Positions 17,506 to 27,893 of a stretch of 64,000 nt of DNA are shown here, in pieces. The notes beneath the pieces were generated by a model that saw nothing but the letters and a program-made list of their open reading frames with translations, ran no database searches and was not told where the DNA came from. The translations under genes were made by a program, and so were the position numbers. The stretch is from positions 78,423,256 to 78,487,255 of the forward strand of contig OX457026.1 in assembly GCA_949752745.1 (NCBI GenBank), in the 5' to 3' direction. The DNA comes from Protula sp. h YS-2021 (lineage: Eukaryota > Annelida > Polychaeta > Sabellida > Serpulidae). How positions within the stretch are numbered: the first letter of the stretch is position 1; each line of letters begins with the position of its first letter.

Positions 17506-17859
17506 TCACCAGCAAGTCGGATTGCCACAGTCGCACTGGTATCTGTAAAACTGTTCCATGGAGAACGGTCGTCGCGAGCACTTGAACGGATGACGGTTAT
17601 AGTAGCCAAAGTTTTTTAGTGTCGCTCCACACCACCAGCAGTCCGTGCATTCCTCTTGTCCATACAATCTTGCAGTAAACTTGTACCAGAGCAGTCCACC
17701 ACAAGTTTTGCAGCAGTAATGTCGTGGTGCATTGTGGTGCACCGGGCAGTTGTGTGGTTGACCTGGATATTCTATCCATACCCAACACTTATAACACTCA
17801 GTCGTTAGCGTCACTGCCTTGCCGTTTCGCATCACTGTGATTTTACGATTTGTTGACAT
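17506..17859 (-). CDS. Cys/Trp-rich zinc-binding accessory protein
   Basis: A 117-residue protein from ATG 17859. At least five Cys pairs (CYKC, CCKTC, CTDCWWC, CDC..PTCW) with interspersed His indicate two or three zinc ribbons. There are also unusually many Trp and Tyr. I do not recognise a named family. It is transcribed divergently from the RING-like gene at 18128 and has TATATAAAGG upstream (about 17890-17900). The transcript may end in the histone-like hairpin just downstream. It may be a host-interaction or transcription factor; this is not shown. Confidence 0.65.
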   Translation of the reverse strand: MSTNRKITVMRNGKAVTLTTECYKCWVWIEYPGQPHNCPVHHNAPRHYCCKTCGGLLWYKFTARLYGQEECTDCWWCGATLKNFGYYNRHPFKCSRRPFSMEQFYRYQCDCGNPTCW

Positions 17860-17889
17860 CTTGCTGCTTGTGTTGGATAATGAAGCTGT

Positions 17890-17900
17890 AACCCACCTTT
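17890..17900 (-). promoter_or_regulatory. TATA box for the Cys-rich gene
   Basis: On the - strand TATATAAAGG followed by TGGG, about 35 bp upstream of ATG 17859. Together with TATATAAG at about 18078 on + it brackets the divergent promoter. Confidence 0.6.
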
Positions 17901-17934
17901 ATATACTACTAGCGAACATCCTCGCATTATATGC

Positions 17935-18085
17935 TGATGGGGGGGGGGGTCCTTACTTAATGCAAGTATTTCGTGCTATCCTGGGGGGGGGGGGTCCTGA
18001 GTTTTGCTCGACTAGGGGGGGGGGGTCCCCGAGTTTTGTTCGACTAGGGGGGGGGGTCCGATCCAGACTTCAGGTGGTATATAAG
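17935..18085. promoter_or_regulatory. Right divergent promoter with four G-runs
   Basis: Four G-runs of 9-14 bases, each followed by tcc and separated by about 32 bp (with gagttttg.tcgacta in two spacers), lie between the - gene at 17859 and the + gene at 18128. TATATAAG near 18078 is the probable TATA box of the + gene. The layout mirrors the C-run array at the left end and could form G-quadruplexes. Confidence 0.6.
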
Positions 18086-18127
18086 CCATGCTCATTTCAG
18101 TTTGGGCTCACACTCGCTTCCGTCAAC

Positions 18128-18679
18128 ATGGAGTGCTTCTTCGGGTTACAGGATGCTTGCACCATTGCTGAAGTTAGAGAACTTCACCTGCCTGTCACAC
18201 AGCCACACACACCGCCAGAAAGAGTCTATTTCTTCCAGCTGCTGCCAGACCCGGTTCATGGATCCGTCCTGTGCGTGCCCGTCCTGTACAACCGTCAAGT
18301 CACGATTGGAAAGAGGCTCAGAGATATAGAGGCTGGTCACTATGAAGAAGCGTTCTTTAGAACGATGATGCTAGGGGAGTCAATACCTTCGCGGATGGAA
18401 GAAGAAGAGTACCCGGCCTGGGGGACATTCTTCCTCCAGCAAGACTTGGATATTTGCCCAGGATGTGGGTGTATGATCTCCCCAGACCGGGTGCTGTCTG
18501 AGTGCAACCATCAAATGTGTCTGGTCTGCGCGGCGCAGTGGACTGAACTGCTGGCGCTAAATGACCGCTACTCTGTGAGGTGCTTTACCTGCGGCATGCG
18601 AGGGGACCACTTTTTGTTCAACGGGCAACAGCTCACACATTGCAGTAGGCCAGTGCAGGACATTGTGACATTCTTTTAA
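18128..18679 (+). CDS. RING-like zinc-finger protein (putative E3 ubiquitin ligase)
   Basis: The start is taken at ATG 18128 (caacATGG), 50 bp after TATATAAG. The upstream frame to 17819 runs through the G-run promoter and is rejected. The product is about 183 residues. The N-terminal part is unknown. The C-terminal part has a RING-type layout: CPGCGC, then a spacer, C.H..CLVC, a long helix, and CFTCG. This suggests ubiquitin ligase activity against a host target, as small RING proteins of DNA viruses often have, but spacing is not perfectly canonical. The stop is followed 41 bp later by a canonical histone-like hairpin. Confidence 0.7.
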   Translation: MECFFGLQDACTIAEVRELHLPVTQPHTPPERVYFFQLLPDPVHGSVLCVPVLYNRQVTIGKRLRDIEAGHYEEAFFRTMMLGESIPSRMEEEEYPAWGTFFLQQDLDICPGCGCMISPDRVLSECNHQMCLVCAAQWTELLALNDRYSVRCFTCGMRGDHFLFNGQQLTHCSRPVQDIVTFF

Positions 18680-18719
18680 ACCGGGACCGGCAGCAGCAGG
18701 AGAAAAACTAACATCTCCT

Positions 18720-18735
18720 GGCTCTTTTAAGAGCC
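18720..18735 (+). terminator. Canonical histone-like 3' stem-loop after the RING gene
   Basis: GGCTCTTTTAAGAGCC (6-bp stem, TTTA loop) followed directly by CACCA matches the metazoan histone mRNA 3' hairpin and its cleavage-side flank. TGAAATAAGCGC lies 13 bp downstream (18748-18759), comparable to the block after the other hairpins and in the place of a histone downstream element. It lies within the extended right inverted repeat. Confidence 0.7.
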
Positions 18736-18836
18736 CACCACTGATACTGAAATAAGCGCTAATCGTGTCATGGTGTTAGTATGTATGTGTATGCATGAGA
18801 GTGTGGGAAATGCTTAAAAAAAAAAAAAAAAAAAAA
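18720..18836 (-). repeat. Polinton right terminal inverted repeat
   Basis: The reverse complement of 18789-18814 reads agcatttcccacactctcatgcatac, matching the left terminus at 1606. A 20-base A-run closes the element. Inward, the hairpin and AGCG..TATTTC block match the left end more weakly. Confidence 0.75.
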
Positions 18837-18840
18837 GGTC

Positions 18841-19284
18841 ACCCGTTTGAATGGTTGTTTGAATGGCCGCCCGTTTGAATGGCCGCCCACTCTCCATATT
18901 ACGTCATTATGACGTTCATATGACGTTCATATGACGTTCATATGACGTTCATATGACGTTCATATGACCTCCATATCACCTCCATATGACCTCCATATCA
19001 CTTCCATAACACGTCCATAACACGTCCATAACACGTCATAATGACGTCACTGTTTTAGAAACCCCATGGGGCTTCTAAAACAACTCCTCACGTCATTATG
19101 ACGTTCATGTGACGTTCATATGACGTCCATATGACAACCATATGACGTCCATATGACGTCAATATCACGTCAATATGACGTCAATATGACGTCACTGTTT
19201 TAGAAACCCCATGGGGCTTCTAAAACACCTCATGACGTCATTATGACGTCACTTCCTGTTTTAGAACCCCCACTTTCTCCCTAC
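18841..19284 (+). mobile_element. Truncated copy of the TGACGTCA-rich inverted-repeat element
   Basis: cgtttgaatggccgcccactctcc, tandem atgacgttcat units, and gttttagaaaccccatggggcttctaaaac palindromes end at tcctgttttagaacccccactttctccctac. The same order forms the left terminal region (inverted) of the element at 26900-28931. Only one end is present, and it directly abuts the Polinton right end. Confidence 0.7.
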
Positions 19285-19930
19285 TGTCAGGAATCTTTTT
19301 TTTTTTCAGGAAGCAAAATCTGCGGACAGTTCATAAACGATTGCAAAACGCACAAAATGTCGTCTAAATATATAACAGTAAAATATTTTGGTTTTTTTTT
19401 CTATTCTTTTCTTTTCTCATTTATTTATTTATTTTTGCTGGTTGTTGTTTTAAATAAAACTTAAGCACTTGACTTCATCTTTGCGCGGACCACAAAGTGT
19501 CTTGACGAGTTTTCAATACGCGTGCGATTTCCTGCCACTTTAAGCGACATCTTGCGACCACTCGATACCGTATAAATTAATCCAAAAAAGAGGCTTATCA
19601 ACTTAGTGACAACTTTCCATTGAAAAGACTTAGGATCACATACTTCACATACTATTAGGCTATGATTAAAGCTGCCCAAAAATGTCGTCGAGTGTGAAAC
19701 TTGAGAGAGATTGAAGTATGACTTTTCATTACATTGAGCATAATGTGAAATTGATTTCACAAATCAAACATGCACTTTGAAAGACAGAATAGGAAGCCAG
19801 TTTCTACGTTCTTTCCAAATGTCTAATTTGAAGTTCCGTCTGTTAACGTTATGTCTGCAGTTGTTCGTTACATTTTATGTCTCTTATTCATGAAAATAGA
19901 TGTAATATTTAAGAAGCGCATCGGAACGCT
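19285..19930. other. No supported feature
   Basis: T-rich and AT-rich host sequence. A 99-codon - strand frame at 19461-19760 has no recognisable domain or splice context and is not called. Confidence 0.5.
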
Positions 19931-19934
19931 CCAA

Positions 19935-20385
19935 ACCCCGTCGCCCTTCGCAAAATGTGCTAAGTTTCGACCTCAACTTTGGCTAAATAAATGAAAAATC
20001 GGACAAATTGAATACGAGGTGCAGAACTACAACATATGAGGAGTAAATCTGTATAAGATTTAAAATGTGTGTGCTTACCCGTTCGGAGGAGTTGTGCATA
20101 CAAGACTTAGATCATATAGCCTTTATAGTCGAAAAATGTGCTAAGTTTCGACCTCAATTTTGGCTAAAATAATGAAAAGTCGATAAACTGAATACAAGGT
20201 GTACAACTACAACACACGAGGAGTAAATCTGTATAAGATTTGAAATGTGTATGCTTACCCGTTCTGAGGAGTTGTGCATACAAGATCACTACCCAAAAGA
20301 GCGACGGACGGACGGACGGACGGACAGACGGACAGACTAACCAAACCTTATATCCCCTTCGCCAACAAAGTTGGGCGAGGGGATA
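19935..20385 (+). mobile_element. Pearl-like (ACGG microsatellite) repeat element
   Basis: Two core repeats of about 185 bp (aaatgtgctaagtttcgacctcaa...gttgtgcatacaaga) are followed by (GACG)n/(ACAG)n and a terminal hairpin around cccttcgccaacaaagttgggcgagggg. Core repeats next to an ACGG microsatellite are the layout of 'pearl' elements, later linked to nonautonomous Helentrons. It is intergenic or intronic in the ADAMTS-like gene. Confidence 0.6.
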
Positions 20386-20664
20386 ATAAATTGCTGGATA
20401 TATAATTTTTGAGGATAGGAAAGGGCGGTGTCATATTGCATGGAGCTTTAATGCTATATGTTTATTATAACTTCTGGAACGTGGGAAATCACGCTTTTAG
20501 ATTAAATTTCTGTTCCAGTGCTTTTTGAAGGAATAGTGGACACAAAAAATGTGACCTTTTATAAGTTACATAGAGTGCCATATTTATGAAATTTTTTAGT
20601 GCTATAGTTATAAAATTTTTGTGTCCTTTGCTCTGGTTCACGCTTCATTCTGAACTCATTTCAG

Positions 20665-22801
20665 AATCAATTAGCCGATGGCGTTAATATATGCAAGCAG
20701 CTGTATTGTAAACACGAGCACTTTTGTACCAACAATGGGAATACTGAGCTTCGGGCTGCCGCAGGAACGCCGTGTGGGAATGGAAATAAGGTAATGACTG
20801 AAATAGAGTGTACAGAAACCTGTGGATACTGGTGTAAGGTAATGACTGGAATGGAATGCACAGAAACCTGTGGATGCGGGTGTAAGGTAATGACTGGAAT
20901 GGAATGCACAGAAACCTGTGGATACGGGTGTAAGGTAATGACTGGAATGGAATGCACAGAAACCTGTGGATACGGGTATAAGGTAATGACTGGAATAGAG
21001 TGCACAGAAGTCTGTGGATACGAGTGTAAGGTAATGACTGGAATAGAGTGCACAGAAACCTGTGGATACGGGTGTAAGGTAATGACTGGAATAGAGTGCA
21101 CAGAAACCTGTGGATACGGTTAAAAGGTAATGACTGAAATAGCGTGTACAGAAACCTGTGGATACGAGTGTTAGGTAATGAGTGGAATGGATTGCAAAGA
21201 AACCTGTGGATACGGGTGTAAAGTAATGACTGGAATAGAGTGCACAGAAGTCTGTGGATACGGGTGTAAGGTAATGACTGGAATAGAGTGCACAGAAGCC
21301 TGTGGATACGGGTGTAAGGTAATGAATGAAATAGAGTGTACAGAAACCTGTGGATACGGGTGTACGGTAATGAATGAAATAGAGTGTACAGAAACCTGTG
21401 GATACGGGTGTAAGGTAATGACTGGAATAGAGTGTACAGAACTCTGTGGATACGGGTGTAAGGTAATGACTGGAATAGAGTGTACAGAAACCTGTGGATA
21501 CGAGTGTAACGTAATGACTGAAATGGATTGAAAAGAAACCTGTGGATACGGGTGTAAGGTAATGATTGAAATAGAGTGTACAGAAACCTGTGGATACGGG
21601 TATAAGGTAATGACTGGAATAGAGTGCACAGAAACCTGTGGATACGAGTGTCATGTAGTGACTGGAATGGATTGCAAAGAAACCTGTGGATACGGGTGTA
21701 AGGTAATGATTGAAATAGAGTGTACAGAAACCTGTGGATACGGGTATAAGGTAATGACTGGAATAGAGTGCACAGAAACCTGTGGATACGGGTGTAAGGT
21801 AATGACTGGAATAGAGTGCACAGAAACCCGTGGATGCGGGTGTAAGGTAATGACTGAAATGGATTGCAAAGAAACCTGTGGATACGGGTGTAAGGTAATG
21901 ACTGGAATAGAGTGCACAGAAACCTGTGGATACGGGTGTAAGGTAATGACTGAATTAGAGTGTACAGAAACCTGTGGATACTGGTGTAAGGGTAATAACT
22001 GGAATAGGGTGCACAGAAACCTGTTGATACGGGTGTAAGGCGATGACTGAATAGAATGCGCTGTGACCTGTGGATGAGGGGATAAGGTAAAAGAAACAAC
22101 TGGGTGAGGTTAACGGTAAGAAATATCCTGTGGAAGTGAAACGGGGAAAGAAGTAACTCTTAAATGTGCGAATATGTTGATGAGAGTCCTGATTATGCGA
22201 GACTGGAGAAAGAAGTAATTTATGAATAAGGAAATAGGGTAAGGAGTTACCCATGGATGAGGGAATAGGGTAAGGAGTTGCCCATGGATGAGGGAATAGG
22301 GTAAGGAGTTGCCCATGGATGAGGGAATAGGGTAAGGAGTTGCCCATGGATGAGGGAATAGGGTAAGGAGTTGCCCATGGATGAGGGAATAGGGTAAGAG
22401 GTTACCCATAGATGAGGGAATAGGGTAAGGGGTTACCCATGGATGAGAGAATGGCGTTTCAGAATATGATAGCGAGCTGTAACGGCAGGAATCGGGTAGA
22501 TATTTACCTGCTGTAATTGACTGAACATGGAAATAATATAATTATTTAACCTCGGAAATAGGAATTGTATCAACTATGATCTGTTGATGCACCAGTACAT
22601 TACGAGTGCATTATGAACGCGGAATTAAGTCACCTGTGGTGCTGGATATTTGCGTAGAGATGGTGTCAGAAAGCCTAAAATTTTGCACAATTTTTTACTG
22701 GCTGGCTTTTAACCGAAGTTTTACTAAGTAGCTATAAGAGCTTCTGATTTGCTTGCAGGTGTGTTGGATGGGAGAGTGCATTTCAAAGGGTTCATTTGAC
22801 T
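20665..22801 (+). CDS. Two exons of an ADAMTS-like metalloprotease Cys-rich domain (partial gene)
   Basis: Exon 20665-20790 follows the acceptor actcatttcag and ends before gtaatg. Exon 22759-22801 follows gcttgcag and ends before gtaagt. Both join in phase 0, and the second ends in phase 1. The encoded segment has the ADAMTS-type Cys-rich layout: ICKQLYC, then C, AAAGTPCG, and directly after the junction CWMGEC. Such domains follow the reprolysin metalloprotease domain in secreted enzymes that cut extracellular matrix. The catalytic exons are not in the window, so they lie upstream or far away. The intron between is mostly a 48-bp minisatellite that repeats the splice donor. Confidence 0.72.
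20791..22045. repeat. 48-bp minisatellite beginning exactly at a splice donor
   Basis: About 26 copies of a 48-bp unit (gtaatgactgga...tgtggatacgggtgtaag). Unit one starts at the exon's GTAATG donor, and every unit repeats AAG|GTAATG. The unit is 16 codons, and the + frame stays open in phase with the exon through seven units until TAA at 21121-21123, encoding a Cys-containing repeat (ECTETCGYGCK). All other frames are also long by periodicity, so the long - strand ORFs here are not genes. Confidence 0.95.
22215..22445. repeat. 31-bp minisatellite
   Basis: About seven units of cccatggatgagggaata + gggtaaggagttg. It follows the 48-bp array inside the same intron. Confidence 0.9.
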
Positions 22802-23640
22802 GTAAGTTCTTACCACAGCGTCTAGTGTATAAAGAAACCAGAAAACTACCATCGTTTATTATTTTTGTCGCTCTCGTTTCTTGTCAGACACACACATCAG
22901 TTTGTCATATAATTATTTATAAGTTAAAGACAAAACGGGAATGGAATCAACACTGAACGAGCTGAGGTTCGCAATAAACACACACGAATAGACACACTTG
23001 CACACACGAAAGCTTCACTAAATACACTCAATTACTCATCTCTTTTGCTGATATTTTCAAAGAAAATAAAACGAGAATTACTTGTTTTTGACTGGATTTA
23101 TTTACAAATAAAACTAGCGAAATGTTAAACGCTTGACAAAAATTAAAACGCAAAAATACTTCCTTCAGTGGGTTATTTCTTGAATAATATATTGCAAACA
23201 ACACAGCTTGAATACGTCTTATAAGACGAGTAGTGTTTGGTTTTCGTTGGCTTAAGGCTTTATTGAATGAGCAGGCATACGCCGTGTTATCTATTTACGC
23301 ATTGAGAGCTCGCACAAAGCTCAGCAACTGTGTTCTGTGGTGTACGTTAAATGCTCTGCATTTACTTGCAAAAATACACTCTTTTCACATGGCGTTTTAA
23401 CAAAGAAAACGAAATCGAAGACGAAAATAAAAAGTGACATGTACACGTTCAGATCAAGCTCTTCATAAGTCCCACGTTTCATGGTCCTGGAGCCCATAGT
23501 GTCAGAGAAGAAGAAGACAAAAAAAATCGGAAAAACTGTCAAGAAGAAAAAAAAACGAACGGCTGCTCGCACAAATTCATATAACCCTTGCAAGCCAAAG
23601 GCTTGTCAAGTGTTAATGGAATTCTTGGATGTGCAGCAGA
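22802..23640. other. Intronic or intergenic sequence, nothing identified
   Basis: AT-rich, with no convincing exon. If the ADAMTS-like gene continues, its next exon is not recognised. Confidence 0.4.
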
Positions 23641-24644
23641 GAAAACTGGACTTCTCGTAACCAGACATCTCGCAACCGACATTTCGTAACCGGACATCTC
23701 GTAACTTTTGGAGAAATGGGACATCTCGTAACCAGAAAATTTCAATGACTTTTTTAATTTTTTTTTATAAATATAAGTACCAGTTTTCATGAGTATATCA
23801 GACCGGAGATTTTTGTTTAATTTTGAACATGATTTACATTTGGATTATCATCAGTTAAACTACAGATCTGTTGAGATAAAATATAACCAAATGAATCCAC
23901 ATCATTTGCAAATCACGGCAAGACTAGGACAATTAATTCAGATTAAAATTTAACAACAGATTAGGATAAGAAAATCTATAGATGTAGTAAGATGAAAGAT
24001 TGTGAGCTGAATCCACATCATCGCCAAATTGCGGCAAGTAGGGATTAGGGTCAACCCGTCGGATTAAGATTTACGTACATCTTCAGCAGCGACTCAAAAC
24101 TCTGTGCCTGGATCGTGCCGCCAGTCGAAAATCAATTGAACAATTCTTGCGTGGCGTTGGACATAACATCCGATGGCGAGATGTCAATAGGGAGAATTAC
24201 GAAAATGACGAGTGATTCTGTGACACTTACTCAGTTGTGATAATGTACAGTCAGTTGTGATAATGTGAACTCAGTTGTGATATCGTGACTTTCAAACTGT
24301 CAATGGCTGGATACTGTCGACTCGGTTGTGAAAAGTTTACCAGTAATTTATATAATATTGGTTTATTGGTGTTGAATTGTCTATAACTTATGTTCGGTTT
24401 ACTTGCTTGTTTTTTTTCTCACCTAATTAGGTTGTACAAGCTTTGGTAAATAAAGTGAATATTGTGAAAAAGATTGTGTTCTTTTAAATGTAGAAATAAC
24501 CAGTTTCTCAGCTGTAAGAATTCATTTTTTTTGTTGGTTACGAGATGTCCCATTTTTCCAAAAGTTACGAGATGTCCGGTTACGAGATTTCCGGTTACGA
24601 GATGTCCGGTTACGAGATGTCCGGTTACGAGGTGTCCCGGATTC
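23641..24644. mobile_element. Inverted-repeat element with CCGGACATCTCGTAA tandem-unit termini
   Basis: The left end (23641-23740) and the reverse complement of the right end (24535-24644) both consist of repeated 15-17-bp units like ccggacatctcgtaa, then gggacatctcgtaacca. The right terminus reads GAATCCGGGACA, as in three other elements in this window. No transposase frame is present (about 1 kb, nonautonomous). No clear target duplication was found; the left terminus may have decayed. Confidence 0.7.
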
Positions 24645-24649
24645 GGTCA

Positions 24650-25640
24650 GTTTTGACCTTGGATCAACTAATACCATTGCTTATTAATACGGTTTGTAAT
24701 CCCTGTCGATTCTAGATGACCACCAAACAAAGGCGAGTTTGTTTGTTTTTTAAACTGATGCATAGAAGAACTTTGAGGAACCAGCCAAAAAAAGATGCCA
24801 AATTATGAGTACATTTAATGTTACAAATGCCCCGGGTAGTGGTCAGAGGACAAACCACATTGGGTGACCAAGTTGTTTTAAAAGAGCGAGAAAAGAGGAC
24901 TGTGTAAATAGTAAACACCTCATTATCGGCGGGGTAAACGAATGCCGGTGACGTGAAATCAACAGGGATTCGCTTAAACATATCCTCAAGAGCTGAAACT
25001 GGACAAACATTCACCCTGGTGTGGGATTAAGGAAATCTTGCAACCCTTCTCACCATATTGGAGCGTTTTTTGTCTATTTTACATACATTGTTATATGTTC
25101 ACCCGTTTTAACAAATGACCTTCGAGATAAATGTCTCTTAGGATTAAGCATGGTTTGTGACGGCGGTACCAGTGGGAATTTAAGGAGAAACCCAGGAAAG
25201 CTGACAGTAAAATTGGCCCGTAGAGCAACATGGAATGCGCTTTTCTCATCTTTATGCGCTTTAAGTTTGCAAAGCATTTCTATTCGAATTAACAAAACAT
25301 GGACAAGCAGGCTAAATATGTATCTGATAGTGAAAGCTGAAAACATCCGAGCAACCAAGAATGTCCTTCAACTCTTGGTGGGTCTGTTTAAATAGATCGA
25401 AGTTTGTAAATTTGATTTTTGGATCTCAAAAATAAATTTTTGCCATCTAAAATTCAATTAATGATAGCCAAATATACATCATCATTGAGATCTACACTGA
25501 TTTCTTGATATCTTTAATTATATCTTGATATCAGAAATAAGCATTAAATGTTAAAACGGCATTCCATATACAAGATATGTGGCGAAGGAAAAGATTAAGA
25601 GATGAGATTTTTACATTGTGTTTATGTTTACGTTGCTAGA
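24650..25640. other. No supported gene
   Basis: Frames at 24712-25014 (-) and 25021-25395 (+) lack recognisable domains. Several ttgatatc motifs and aacggcattccatata near 25555 match a dispersed repeat also seen near 36.5 kb. Confidence 0.4.
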
Positions 25641-25652
25641 TACACCGAGCCA

Positions 25653-25691
25653 TGGCAACACTCAGTGTAGCGGTGACCACAGCGCTCCTGA
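25653..25691 (+). CDS. Possible first coding exon (signal-peptide start)
   Basis: ATG in gagccATGG is followed by 13 codons of hydrophobic/Ala-Thr residues (ATLSVAVTTALLT) and then a strong donor GTAAGT. It could open a secreted protein gene, possibly the LDLa gene whose recognised exons start at 31929. No linking evidence is visible. Confidence 0.28.
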
Positions 25692-25819
25692 CGGTAAGTG
25701 CACACGTATATATCGGTGTCCTGATGTAAGTAGATAACACATATCTGTGTTCCAGCATATCTTGTGCCCCTCTATGCCTTAGACCGGTGACTTCCCACTT
25801 GGTCTACGATTTCAAATTA

Positions 25820-26035
25820 GTCGAAGGCCCACATGTCCTACCATTTGACATTCCCAGTTGACCCACGGCCCACATGTCCTACCATTTGACATTCCCAGTT
25901 GGCCCAAGGCCCACATGTCCTACCATTTGACATCCCAGTTGGTCCAAGGCCCACATGTCCTACCATTTGACATTCCCAGTTGGCCCAAGGCCTATATGTC
26001 CTACCATTTGACATTCCCACTTGTCCTACATTCTC
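25820..26035. repeat. 41-bp minisatellite
   Basis: Five units of tgtcctaccatttgacat + tcccagttggcccaaggcccaca. Confidence 0.9.
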
Positions 26036-26044
26036 CACGGTAAA

Positions 26045-26892
26045 CAGTAATTAATATTTTGACATTCTCCTATTCAAAACTGTAACCCTTGGATTTTCCG
26101 AATCCACACCAATGAACTTTTTCCTTTGTGGCGCGATTTGTGAGTACTTGAAGTGGTTGTAAGCGCGACTTTGCTCCCTTTTCAAGCCCCGTTGATATCT
26201 AAAAGCCAAGTAGTTGTTTAGTTGATTTAAAATCCATCTCAACATTTCTGGTTTTTTATTGCAAAATTTTGTGTTCTGGAGGTGTTCTCCGGAGTAGAAA
26301 ATGGCCGAAAATAATGTGCCGTCCGTCTTTTATCCAACAAGAAAGGAACTGCAATTACTAATGAAAATATCGTGATTGTAATTACATCTTAGCAACGCTT
26401 TTCGATTGAGTTGCAATAAAGATGACAAGCGAATGGATCAATGAGGTGAAACTTAAGTGCCCAAATGCATTTAGATCAATTGCTCTGCAATCACAATCAA
26501 ATGCACATACACTCAAAAGATTTTGATTAAAGACAATTACAAATTTATACAGAGGTCAAAGAAACGTTTAAAATTCTGGACTTAACAAAACATAATTAAC
26601 TTCAAAATCTTCTTTAAATTTTGATGAAGACATGAAGAAATCTCAACAGGGAAAGCAAGTCGTAACACATTAGGAAAGTTAAATCGTAGGCCAATTGGGA
26701 ATGCAAAATTGTAGTCCAACTGGGACGTAGAGCAACTGGGAAAGCAGAATTTGACCATGCAACAAATTGAACCAAAGTAGCGCGGTCCCCGGATCCTGGG
26801 CTGTCCATTCACCACCACAGAAGCTTGCGTGGTTTTCATACTCTTACTACTTTTGGGGATTTTCATTTCCCATAGTTTATTGAATCCGTGCG
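26045..26892. other. No supported feature
   Basis: AT-rich DNA with no open frame that looks coding. Confidence 0.4.
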
Positions 26893-27805
26893 ATTCGGAG
26901 TAGGATAAAAGTGGGGCTTCTAAAACAGGAAGTGACGTCATAATGACGTCACGAGGTGTTTTAGAATCCCCATGGGGTTTCTAAAACAGTGACGTCATTG
27001 TCTTAGAATCCCCATGGGGCTAGTAAAACAGTGACGTGATATGGACGTGATATGGACGTCATATGAACGTCATATGAACGTCATAATGACGTAATGGGGA
27101 TAGTGGGCAGCCATTCAAACGGGCAGCCGGACAAATGGGAAGCCAGACAAATGGGGGAAAGTGGGGGTTCTGGAACAGGAAGTGAAGTCATAATGACGTC
27201 ATGAGGTGTTTTAGAATCCCCATGGGGGTTCTGGAACAGATGTTTTAGAATCCCCATGGGGGTTCTGGAACAGGTAATTGATAGAGCGCGCGCCCGTATC
27301 AATGACGTCACCATGACGATATAATGACGTAATCATCATAACGTTATCATGACGTCATCATGACGTCATAATGATGTTATGACGTCATGACATCATATTA
27401 AGACTGTCCTAAGCAGCATAACCCTAAGTCAACTGTCAATCATCATGACGTCATCAGTCACGTGACCTGTCAATTATCGATCATGTGACCCTAACCCTAA
27501 CAAGAGTTCAAGATCACTTTTTGACGTCATAATGACGTCAGACCCCTAGGAGACGTCCCTTCTACCATCTGTCTATCATGAGGAAACGAGAGTTCCACGC
27601 CACTTTTTTCTAGAATATTCTATTGGTCCAGTACCCGCATGGGTGTTCTATACCATCTGTTCCAAAACCCCCATGGGTGTTCTGGAACACCCTGTGACGT
27701 CATAATGACGTCAGACCCCTAGGAGACGTCCCTTCTACCATCTGTCTATCATACCTTCATAATACACATTCATAATGCACTCTATGGTTTAGGGTTAGGC
27801 TGCCT

Positions 27806-27893
27806 ATACCCGGGCTCGAACCACCAACCTTCCGAGCATGGGTCCGACCAGGAGTCCCACGCTCTAACAACTGAGCTATTCCGGACTGAACCA
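27806..27893 (-). repeat. tRNA-derived SINE-like segment
   Basis: On the - strand TAGCTCAGTTGTTAGAGCG resembles a tRNA A-box/D-arm, and GGTTCGAGCCC resembles a B-box/T-arm. The acceptor ends (tccggaa versus tataggca) do not pair and the anticodon arm is irregular, so it is a tRNA-derived repeat, not a functional tRNA. Confidence 0.6.

Larger units (their letters stand above)
1596..18836. mobile_element. Polinton/Maverick (adintovirus-like) endogenous element
   Basis: The element is about 17.2 kb, bounded by inverted repeats. It carries the diagnostic set: protein-primed family B DNA polymerase, retroviral-type integrase with chromodomain, packaging ATPase, adenain-like protease, penton-like protein and double-jelly-roll capsid protein. 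Capsid and packaging genes are on +, polymerase is on -, and the accessory genes at both ends point outward. Nearly all frames are open; the clear lesion is one in-frame TAA in the major capsid gene. This suggests a recent insertion or selection on the genes. No convincing target-site duplication was found: flanks gtcctc and ggtcac match at only 4 of 6 positions. Confidence 0.92.

Noticed and set aside
17819..18127. N-terminal extension of the RING-like gene
   Set aside because: It would translate the G-run promoter and TATA box; ATG 18128 fits the promoter.
1590..18842. A target-site duplication for the Polinton
   Set aside because: Flanking 6-mers gtcctc and ggtcac match at only four positions; the ends are poly(T)/poly(A), so the exact border is uncertain.
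20684..22099. Long - strand frame (471 codons) and companions over the 48-bp array
   Set aside because: The unit is a multiple of three, so several frames stay open by periodicity; no start context or domain.
20791..22445. CRISPR-like look of regular repeats
   Set aside because: No unique spacers; units are contiguous minisatellites in animal DNA.
27806..27893. A functional tRNA gene on -
   Set aside because: Acceptor stem does not pair and the anticodon arm is irregular; better explained as a tRNA-derived SINE.
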